Source of the DNA: Candidatus Nomurabacteria bacterium
GTDB lineage: Bacteria; Patescibacteriota; Minisyncoccia; Phycocordibacterales; UBA9973
Length of the DNA stretch: 11,295 bases
NCBI GenBank assembly: GCA_943350065.1
Contig: CALQZZ010000009.1
Span: 1-11,295, forward strand
Direction: 5' to 3'
Shown here: positions 6,298-11,295 of the stretch, piece after piece
How positions within the stretch are numbered: position 1 is the stretch's first letter
Layout of the letters: the number at the start of each line of letters is the position of its first letter
The notes under the pieces: generated by a model
Database searches by the model: none
What the model saw: only the letters and a program-made list of their open reading frames with translations
Told to the model about the DNA's origin: nothing
Program-made: the position numbers and the translations under genes

Positions 6298-6307
6298 ATA
6301 TGAATAT

Positions 6308-6316
6308 ATTTTAGCA
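6308..6316 (-). promoter_or_regulatory. Extended -10 box of ftsK
   Basis: Minus-strand TGCTAAAAT (TGn plus TAAAAT) ends 10 nt before the ftsK ATG, predicting a leader of only 3-4 nt. No -35 box is apparent; its position falls in the hairpin repeat at 6332-6354. Confidence 0.6.
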
Positions 6317-6331
6317 TATTTTTTTTATTTA

Positions 6332-6369
6332 CCCTCTCCTTAATAAGGAGAGGGTTAGGGTGAGGTGAA
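6332..6369 (-). repeat. Hairpin repeat, copy A (inverted relative to the others)
   Basis: CCCTCTCCTT pairs with AAGGAGAGGG (6332-6341 with 6345-6354). Read on the minus strand, the preceding arm CACCTCACCCTAA matches the CACCCCC..CCAAC lead-in of copies C and D. The copy lies between the divergent ftsK and winged-helix genes. Confidence 0.85.
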
Positions 6370-6381
6370 TTTAATTAAGAA

Positions 6382-6415
6382 CATCATCCCAGCCTTCTCC
6401 TTGTGAAGGAGAAGG
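6382..6415 (+). repeat. Hairpin repeat, copy B
   Basis: CCTTCTCCTT pairs with AAGGAGAAGG (6393-6402 with 6406-6415, loop GTG), preceded by a CATCATCCCAG lead-in. The stem is perfect although its sequence differs from the other copies. A GTG in the loop opens a spurious upstream extension of the next gene. Confidence 0.85.
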
Positions 6416-6430
6416 AGGAGAAATACCCTA

Positions 6431-6458
6431 TTGCATTTCTCTGTCCTTTATATATAAT
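6431..6458 (+). promoter_or_regulatory. Promoter of the winged-helix gene
   Basis: TTGCAT (6431-6436), a 16-nt spacer and a consensus TATAAT (6453-6458) lie upstream. The -10 box ends 7 nt before ATG 6466, so the mRNA would begin at or next to the start codon. This promoter rules out the longer GTG start at 6403. Confidence 0.75.
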
Positions 6459-6465
6459 AGGACTT

Positions 6466-7455
6466 ATGTTGGTGGAAAATAAAAACCTCAAAAACTCTCA
6501 AACAGACACGGACGCTAATTCAAATTCTCATGCTTCTTCAGCTCTTTCATTGCCTATATTGGACGGGTCTCAAAACATGTCCTATACAAAAATAAACAAG
6601 CTTATTACAGCTTTATATATGGTTACGGACATAATGGACAAAGAAGAAATAATACGAAATAAGTTACGGACAGCTGGTGCAAATATCATCTCGGACATCA
6701 ATCTTCTAACAAACAAACATGCCAACGAGGCTCGTTCTTTAGTGTCCGTAATGAAAGGCAGAATTACTGAAATTGTGAACTTCATGGACATCGCTTCTTC
6801 TGTAGGGATGATCTCTGAAATGAATAAAAATATTTTAAAAAAGGAGTTTGGTGAACTGTATAATTCAATGACAGAAAGTTCATATAATCAGGAAGTTTCT
6901 ATATCAGATTTTTTTGAGAATGAGGAAGAAAATAATTTTCTTCCTACACATCAGCACCCCCATCCAACTTCCCCCTTAGCGAAGGGGGAAGGGAATTTTT
7001 CTAAAGGACAAATGTTTCAAAGACACCCATTTGTACCTGTAGAAAAAAAACAAAATGGAACCCGAATCGGTGTCCAAAACGGACACACTTTATTGAAGGC
7101 TATATCGGACATGAAGACGAAGAATTCAAATTCAGTTCACTCAAATTCACCTCACAATAATTTTAATAAGCACCCCCTCCCAACCTCCCCCTTGGCTAAG
7201 GGGGAGGAGAGATCTTCTTTCGATCAATTAAAGAAGCAAAGAAGAGAAGATATCATTTCAATAATAAAGAACAATAAGAAAAATTTTCCTAATACTCAAG
7301 GTCTCACTATCAAAGACATCAAGGACACAAAACACGGTGTCTTGGTATCTTGCGGAGAGAAAACTTTGCAAAGAGAGCTAGTCTCAATGGTCAAGGACGG
7401 TGTCCTTAAGAAGGCCGGAGAAAAGAGATGGTCTCATTATTTCTTGTCCAATTAG
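6466..7455 (+). CDS. Putative DNA-binding protein with C-terminal winged helix, carrying two repeat-derived insertions
   Basis: A 329-residue soluble protein. A helical N-terminal domain (about 38-150) begins SYTKINKLITALYMVTDIMD and includes VNFMDIASSVGMISEMNKNI. The middle (about 151-250) is low-complexity and contains two near-identical peptides, PTSPLAKGE at 167-175 and 239-247. Each is encoded by a hairpin repeat inserted in frame. The C-terminal domain (about 255-327: KKQRREDIISIIKNN, LTIKDIKD, GEKTLQRELVSMVKDGVLKK, GEKRWSHYF) has the helix-turn-helix plus wing pattern of a winged-helix domain. Both ends resemble a hypothetical family I associate with Parcubacteria; the function is not established. 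DNA binding and regulation are inferred from the fold only. ATG 6466 is chosen because TATAAT ends 7 nt upstream. It points toward the surface-protein gene, but its target is unknown. Confidence 0.75.
   Translation: MLVENKNLKNSQTDTDANSNSHASSALSLPILDGSQNMSYTKINKLITALYMVTDIMDKEEIIRNKLRTAGANIISDINLLTNKHANEARSLVSVMKGRITEIVNFMDIASSVGMISEMNKNILKKEFGELYNSMTESSYNQEVSISDFFENEEENNFLPTHQHPHPTSPLAKGEGNFSKGQMFQRHPFVPVEKKQNGTRIGVQNGHTLLKAISDMKTKNSNSVHSNSPHNNFNKHPLPTSPLAKGEERSSFDQLKKQRREDIISIIKNNKKNFPNTQGLTIKDIKDTKHGVLVSCGEKTLQRELVSMVKDGVLKKAGEKRWSHYFLSN
6955..6994 (+). repeat. Hairpin repeat, copy C, inside the winged-helix gene
   Basis: The lead-in CACCCCCATCCAA precedes stem CTTCCCCCTT/AAGGGGGAAG (6968-6977 with 6982-6991, loop AGCG). 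It is translated as HPHPTSPLAKGEG in the low-complexity linker. Confidence 0.9.
7171..7209 (+). repeat. Hairpin repeat, copy D, inside the winged-helix gene
   Basis: The lead-in CACCCCCTCCCAA precedes stem CCTCCCCCTT/AAGGGGGAGG (7184-7193 with 7198-7207, loop GGCT). It is translated in the same phase as copy C, giving HPLPTSPLAKGEE. Confidence 0.9.
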
Positions 7456-7604
7456 ATCTCCTTTTTTAAATAAAAATTTTTGTAAGAAAAAACCTCCTAA
7501 TGCGTCATATATAGTATCCCGACAAACTTGCATTTTGGTCCAAAATATGAGAAGATAGGGAAGTGGAAAAAGAGGTTAAAAGCCTTAGTTATCCACATAA
7601 TGTT
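7456..7604. other. Intergenic stretch without a gene, upstream of the leader promoter
   Basis: No coding frame, tRNA or rRNA is seen. Just after the winged-helix stop, AAAAGAGAT (7421-7429) can pair with ATCTC-C-TTTT (7456-7465) ahead of a T run, a weak terminator candidate with a large loop. ATTTTGG-T-CCAAAAT (7532-7546) is a perfect 7-bp dyad that could be an operator. A single perfect DnaA-box sequence TTATCCACA is at 7589-7597. None of these has a proven role. Confidence 0.5.
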
Positions 7605-7633
7605 TTGCCGTTTCAACGGTGGAGTATTATAAT
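7605..7633 (+). promoter_or_regulatory. Sigma-70-type promoter upstream of the surface-protein leader
   Basis: TTGCCG (7605-7610), a 17-nt spacer and a consensus TATAAT (7628-7633) predict a transcript starting near 7640. An inverted repeat CCGTT-TC-AACGG (7608-7619) overlaps the -35 box and spacer and could be an operator. It is the best promoter in the window by spacing and boxes together. Confidence 0.7.
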
Positions 7634-7639
7634 AGTATT

Positions 7640-8008
7640 GTGCTATGAAGTCGCGTATATTTTACGTTGTACTTGATACACACTTACAACATTTTGTTTT
7701 GAAATTTTGTCGAAAGAATTTCAAAAGAAAGTGAAATGAAAGGTCATTGAAAAATAAATAAAAAGATCTCACAGGAGTTAGTCCTGTTTGATTTAGTTAT
7801 ATGTTTTTCGATTTAGTTTGTCTCTGTCCACTGTGTTCATTCTTCGTTAAAAAGGAGAGTGGAAATAGTGATAGAAAAAAATGTGCGTCCTTGGTTTTGT
7901 CGAAACTAATTAATGGCGCACAACAACTCATTCTGAATTTTTTATCACATTAATAATTTTTAAAAATTAAAGATAAAGAACCAGACTTGAGATATTAGAA
8001 TAACTTTT
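7640..8008 (+). ncRNA. Structured untranslated leader or separate small RNA before the surface-protein gene
   Basis: About 370 nt without a coding frame holds several stems. TTTTGAAATT/AATTTCAAAA is at 7697-7706 with 7717-7726. ACAGGA/TCCTGT is at 7771-7776 with 7782-7787. A nested domain at 7868-7948 has outer GTGATA-AAAAAA with TTTTTTATCAC, inner TGTGCG/CGCACA (7882-7887 with 7917-7922) and apical GTTT/AAAC. The 11-mer TTTTGTCGAAA occurs twice (7705-7715 and 7895-7905), both times at a hairpin tip. No tmRNA, RNase P, SRP or known riboswitch signature is recognisable. It may be a stabilising or regulatory 5' UTR of the surface-protein mRNA or an independent RNA. A weak TAGAAT box at 7996-8001 would give a second, leaderless start. 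Confidence 0.5.
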
Positions 8009-9943
8009 ATGAATAAATTATTAAAATCAATCGCTTTTGGTTTAATGATTGTTGCATTAGTTGTAACTGCTGCTACTATAAAAAGTACAAAGGTTTCAGC
8101 TGATTGTTCAATCACTGCTAACATCGCGATGAAAGCTTCTGGAGCAAACGTAACTTGTCTCCAAACAAAATTAGGAGTAACTCCAGCTACTGGATACTTC
8201 GGTTCAATTACTAAGGCTGCTGTTATCGCTTACCAAACAGCTCACGGAATAAGTACAACAGGAACTGTTGGTCCACTTACACGTGCATCATTAAATGGTG
8301 CAGCTGCAGTAGTAACAGGAAACTTCCCAGCAGGATGTTCTTCAGCTACAGGATTTAGTTCAACAACTGGTGCATCATGTGCTACAGTAGTTGCTTCTTT
8401 CCCAGCAGGATGTTCTTCAGCTACAGGATTTAGTTCAACAACTGGTGCTTCATGTGCCGTTGCAACTTCCTTCCCAGCAGGATGTACTTCATCTGTAGGT
8501 TTCAGTACAACAACTGGTGCTTCATGTAATGGAGCAGCTGCTGCTGGTGCAACTTATGGTTCAGGTTCAACTGATGGATCAATCTCAGCTTCAACTTCAT
8601 CATATGTTTCATCTGGTATTTCTCTTAAGAAAGGTGAAACAAAAGACGTTGTTGCAGTAAGATTACAAGCAACTGATGGTCCAGTTAAGGTTAATCGCGT
8701 AGATGTAACATTCAACGTACGACCTTGGTTGTTCTTCGGTACAGTCGCATTGCATGACAATGCAGGACATGTCCTAGCAACAAAGACTCTTTCAAGTATC
8801 GCTGATACAACAGAACTTACTGTTGGATCTCTTTACCAAGTTAGATTTGATGGTCTTAACTATGTAGTTACTCCAGGAACAAATCCTGACTTAGCTCTTA
8901 GTACATCAGTTCTTCCTGCAACAGACAAGATTCCTTCAGGTGGTCAATCTGTAACATCAACATTCTCAGCAATGAGAACAACAAGTGAAGTTGGATATGT
9001 TGATGCTCCTACAGTATCTCAAGCAAACACTGTAACATTAACTTCAACAGGATCTGTTGCTGATGTTTACTCAAGAATCGCTCCTTCTTCACCATTAACA
9101 GGACAACAAGTTGTTAATGCTAACAATACAACTACAGATGTAAATCTTGGTGCATTTAGTTTGAAATCTACAAACAACTCTGCAACATTAAATACATTAT
9201 TAGTAACTATTGGTGGTACAGCTACAGCTTCTACAGACTTCAGTAACTTCAGACTATATGTCGGAGGTTCAAGTATTGCTGGTGGAACATTGAGTGGTGC
9301 TACTATTACATTTAGTAATTTAACTGCTCCTTTAGCAACAGATGCTTGGGTTGATTTTACAATCAAAGCTGATATTGCTGCTGCTTCATCTGGTACAGTT
9401 AACTTAGCTTTGAACCCTACAACAAGTAATGTTGTAGTAACAGATGCTAATTATGGAACTGCAACTATTGAATCAGGATCAAGAACATCAAACACTCTTA
9501 CTTTGACTCAAAATTCAGTTACTGTAAGTGCTACTTCAGCACACCTTGGTGCTGCTATCGTACAAAGTAATATAACAACTGGATACAATGCTACTTATGC
9601 ATTTACTCTTACAAACAATAGTAATAACGACTTGTATGTAAGTGCTACTCCAGGAACATTCGTAACAACAACAACAACAGGTGGTGCTACAGCAGCTACA
9701 TCTGCGTTGACAAGTGTAACAGTTGATCCTTCAACAGTTAGTGGTGATGATGCTTCTGGCACATACTACGCAATTCCTACAGGATCAGCTCGTACATTCA
9801 CATTTGCAGCTGTTCTACGTGGTGCTAATGCTGGTGCTACTATGATGAAAGCTACTGTAATTAATTACGGTACAACTACATCTGGTACTGGTTCTACAAT
9901 CACATCTGGATTGTCAGCTCTTAATCTTAACGCAGCATTCTAG
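8009..9943 (+). CDS. Secreted S-layer-like protein with peptidoglycan-binding domain and Cys-pair repeats
   Basis: A 644-residue exported protein. Residues 1-31 form a signal peptide (lysines, hydrophobic core, likely cut after VSA). Residues 33-97 match the peptidoglycan-binding type 1 fold (CLQTKLGVTPATGYFGSITK, AVIAYQTAHGIS, GTVGPLTRASLN), with Cys33 and Cys50 able to pair. Three tandem repeats follow at 106-175, each FPAGC-x13-C with two cysteines (110/124, 135/149, 159/173); there is no cysteine after 173. The remainder (about 190-644) is Thr/Ser/Ala/Val-rich with alternating hydrophobic residues, as in stacked beta-sandwich domains, and has no transmembrane tail or sortase motif. It is probably an abundant wall-bound surface-layer protein, held through its N-terminal domain; this is inference from composition. 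Codon use is uniform and A/T-ending, suggesting high expression. A strong promoter and long leader precede it. Confidence 0.8.
   Translation: MNKLLKSIAFGLMIVALVVTAATIKSTKVSADCSITANIAMKASGANVTCLQTKLGVTPATGYFGSITKAAVIAYQTAHGISTTGTVGPLTRASLNGAAAVVTGNFPAGCSSATGFSSTTGASCATVVASFPAGCSSATGFSSTTGASCAVATSFPAGCTSSVGFSTTTGASCNGAAAAGATYGSGSTDGSISASTSSYVSSGISLKKGETKDVVAVRLQATDGPVKVNRVDVTFNVRPWLFFGTVALHDNAGHVLATKTLSSIADTTELTVGSLYQVRFDGLNYVVTPGTNPDLALSTSVLPATDKIPSGGQSVTSTFSAMRTTSEVGYVDAPTVSQANTVTLTSTGSVADVYSRIAPSSPLTGQQVVNANNTTTDVNLGAFSLKSTNNSATLNTLLVTIGGTATASTDFSNFRLYVGGSSIAGGTLSGATITFSNLTAPLATDAWVDFTIKADIAAASSGTVNLALNPTTSNVVVTDANYGTATIESGSRTSNTLTLTQNSVTVSATSAHLGAAIVQSNITTGYNATYAFTLTNNSNNDLYVSATPGTFVTTTTTGGATAATSALTSVTVDPSTVSGDDASGTYYAIPTGSARTFTFAAVLRGANAGATMMKATVINYGTTTSGTGSTITSGLSALNLNAAF
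8324..8527 (+). repeat. Three tandem in-gene repeats encoding the Cys-pair motif
   Basis: Units begin at 8324, 8399 and 8471 and are 75, 72 and about 57 nt long. Units 1 and 2 are identical for their first 50 nt and differ at one base in the next nine, so they arose by recent duplication. Unit 3 is diverged. Each encodes FPAGC, GFS-TTGASC. Confidence 0.92.
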
Positions 9944-9980
9944 TTTTAAACTAAGAATTCTTAATTAAGTTAAGTGACGA

Positions 9981-10038
9981 TTTCTGGCTAATACACCTTA
10001 AAAAGTATTCCCTCCATCGCCTAAAGCTATGGACGGGT
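9981..10038. repeat. Imperfect palindromes after the surface-protein gene
   Basis: AATAC/GTATT (about 9990-9994 with 10006-10010) is followed by CCCTCCAT (10010-10017) pairing with ATGGACGGG (10029-10037) around one bulge. This may be a dispersed genomic repeat or a structured 3' UTR. No coding frame is present. Confidence 0.45.
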
Positions 10039-10040
10039 AA

Positions 10041-10074
10041 ACAAAAAACCACTCAGAAATGAGTGGTTTTTTGT
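10041..10074 (+). terminator. Strong intrinsic terminator of the surface-protein gene
   Basis: ACAAAAAACCACTCA (10041-10055) pairs perfectly with TGAGTGGTTTTTTGT (10060-10074) around loop GAAA, with the T run in the 3' arm. The A-rich left arm makes it potentially bidirectional. Confidence 0.93.
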
Positions 10075-10086
10075 TATTTAAAATTG

Positions 10087-10092
10087 TATAAT
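10087..10092 (+). promoter_or_regulatory. -10 box of the O-antigen ligase-family gene
   Basis: A consensus TATAAT preceded by TG ends 6 nt before ATG 10099, so the transcript should begin at the start codon. The -35 position would fall in the terminator stem just upstream; no good match is seen. Confidence 0.65.
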
Positions 10093-10098
10093 CTAGCT

Positions 10099-11295
10099 AT
10101 GCTTAAAAAAATAAATGATATATTGAAATACGGAAGTTATTTATTAGTTTTTATTTTACCAATTTTTTATATTGGTGTTACTTTTTATCCTTATACTGGA
10201 CCTAAAACTTTTTTATTTTATGGTTTAGTAGAAATACTGACAGCTTTTTGGATTTATGCTCTTATTATTGATCCATCATATAGACTAAATAAAAAAACCT
10301 TATTATATTTTTTACCATTATTTGGTTTCATTGTTTGGATGACAATTTCAGGTATTGTGGCAGTGAATCCACATTTAGCATTTTGGTCATCAATCGGTAG
10401 AGGAACAGGATTATTAACCTTATATCACTCTTTGTTTTTTGCTTTAATTGTCGCTTCTTTAATAAAACGTAATGGTCTTAGTTATTTATATAAATTAATG
10501 CATTGGTTTATTAATGGAGGTTTTATTTTGGGACTTTCTATTTTATTTGGAAACCAAGGATTTGATTGGATTCCATTTTTAGAGAATAGTTCCGGTGGGG
10601 GATTGATGGGTAACTCATCTTTGGCTGCTCCTTATTTGATGTTTGTCTTAGCTTTTGGTGTTTTTATTCTAACTTCTAAATCTACTTTTATAGAAAAAAA
10701 GGGATGGTTGATAACTAAATTAGCTGTCATATTATTCTCACCATTATTTATAAATATTCATGGGTTTATGACTGGGGACAGTCTTTTTGGTGTAGCTCGT
10801 GGGGCGATACTTGGTCTCATTGTCAGTGTAGGTTTAGCGTTGGTATTTTATTTATTTATTTCAAAAAAGAAGGTTTTAAGAATTTTGGGCGGATTAGGAA
10901 TTGTCTTTGGAGTCGTAGTTTTTTCTTTTGTATGGATTCAATTAATAAATCCTAATACAAAACTTCATCAAAAATTTACAGAAGTAGCTTCCGGAACACG
11001 CTTTGTCTTTGATGAGATTTCACAAAAATCAATGGATAAATATCCATATTTTGGTTATGGTCCTGAGAATTATATGATAGCTTTTCAGGAAAATTTAAAT
11101 CCTAAAATGGCCCTTTCCGCATATAATTATGAAGTTTGGGCGGATAGAGGTCATAATATTTATTATGATACGGGTGTATCTGGTGGATATCCGGCCATAG
11201 CATTTTATGCTTTGTTTATTTTGTCTATATTATATGGCTTGTATCTTTTACGTAATAGAGAGATGTTTAATAATATACAAATTTCCATTTTAGCT
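10099..11295 (+). CDS. O-antigen ligase/polymerase family membrane protein (3' end outside window)
   Basis: The frame is open from ATG 10099 to the window edge (399 codons). It encodes a polytopic membrane protein with about nine to ten hydrophobic segments in the visible part, for example 13-30, 68-89, 108-122, 137-150, 177-192, 205-220, 236-255, 261-282 and 363-384. Family hallmarks of the Wzy/WaaL (Wzy_C) type are present: ARGAILGLIV (233-242), a large extracytoplasmic loop (about 283-355), FGYGPENYMIAF (318-329) and DRGHNIYYDTGVSGGYPAI (349-367). The Arg350-Gly-His352-Asn353 group matches the conserved RxHN-like site of these enzymes. They join or polymerise lipid-linked glycans on the outer face of the membrane. 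Glycosylation of surface proteins is a possible use, suggested only by the neighbouring S-layer-like gene. It is separated from that gene by a strong terminator and has its own -10 box. Confidence 0.85.
   Translation, partial: MLKKINDILKYGSYLLVFILPIFYIGVTFYPYTGPKTFLFYGLVEILTAFWIYALIIDPSYRLNKKTLLYFLPLFGFIVWMTISGIVAVNPHLAFWSSIGRGTGLLTLYHSLFFALIVASLIKRNGLSYLYKLMHWFINGGFILGLSILFGNQGFDWIPFLENSSGGGLMGNSSLAAPYLMFVLAFGVFILTSKSTFIEKKGWLITKLAVILFSPLFINIHGFMTGDSLFGVARGAILGLIVSVGLALVFYLFISKKKVLRILGGLGIVFGVVVFSFVWIQLINPNTKLHQKFTEVASGTRFVFDEISQKSMDKYPYFGYGPENYMIAFQENLNPKMALSAYNYEVWADRGHNIYYDTGVSGGYPAIAFYALFILSILYGLYLLRNREMFNNIQISILA

Noticed and set aside
6403..6465. Longer winged-helix protein starting at GTG 6403
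   Set aside because: The GTG is in the loop of hairpin repeat copy B, and a -35/-10 promoter lies downstream of it, directly before ATG 6466.
7589..7597. Replication origin suggested by a perfect DnaA box TTATCCACA
   Set aside because: Only one box is found, with no cluster, no dnaA or dnaN gene nearby and no DNA-unwinding-type repeat; a single 9-mer can occur by chance.
7640..8008. tmRNA, RNase P RNA, SRP RNA or 6S RNA in the gene-free stretch
   Set aside because: None of the conserved core sequences is present (for example no tag-peptide frame, no GGAAAGTCC-type P RNA core, no GGAAG-type SRP apex).
8324..8527. CRISPR-like direct repeats
   Set aside because: The repeats are contiguous, in frame and protein-coding, without spacers.

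Overview
This window looks like a chromosomal piece of a Candidate Phyla Radiation bacterium (Patescibacteria, probably of the Parcubacteria/Paceibacteria group). The reasons are AT-rich DNA, compact genes with almost no Shine-Dalgarno sites, the rpsF-ssb-rpsR type order (ssb and rpsR visible), an EF-P with a non-canonical tip loop, and a secreted Cys-rich peptidoglycan-binding/S-layer-like protein of the kind seen in these organisms. The standard code fits, and no UGA recoding is needed. The taxonomic placement is inference from protein style, not from a marker tree.

Layout. 1-575: the 3' end of ssb, a nested palindrome, rpsR, then a 50-bp perfect palindrome that serves as a terminator shared with the convergent efp gene (577-1161, minus). 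1224-2090: a REP-associated (HUH/Y1) transposase gene with a 21-bp palindrome before it, inside it and across its stop codon, followed by an in-frame remnant and a terminator. 2128-2541: a small stand-alone nucleotidyltransferase-fold protein, convergent with recA at a 3-nt gap. 2545-6297 (minus): ftsK, a small membrane-anchored Ig-like protein and recA read in one direction. A 107-bp inverted-repeat element separates the last two. 6332-7455: a conserved-type winged-helix protein gene. Four copies of one hairpin repeat lie just before it and inside it, two of them translated in frame. 7456-8008: no gene, but a good sigma-70-type promoter followed by about 370 nt of structured leader. 8009-9943: a secreted S-layer-like protein with a peptidoglycan-binding domain and three Cys-pair repeats. 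9944-10074: an imperfect palindrome and a strong terminator. 10099 to the end: an O-antigen ligase/polymerase-family membrane protein, cut by the window edge.

How it fits together. The housekeeping genes cover ribosome function (S18, EF-P), DNA maintenance (SSB, RecA) and chromosome segregation at division (FtsK). The right half is about the cell surface: a putative abundant surface protein and a glycan ligase/polymerase. The most unusual content is the density of palindromic repeats: at least four unrelated families, some inside coding sequence, close to a RAYT-type transposase that could mobilise one of them. A second theme is that -10 boxes sit only 6-10 nt before the start codons of several genes, which points to leaderless mRNAs.
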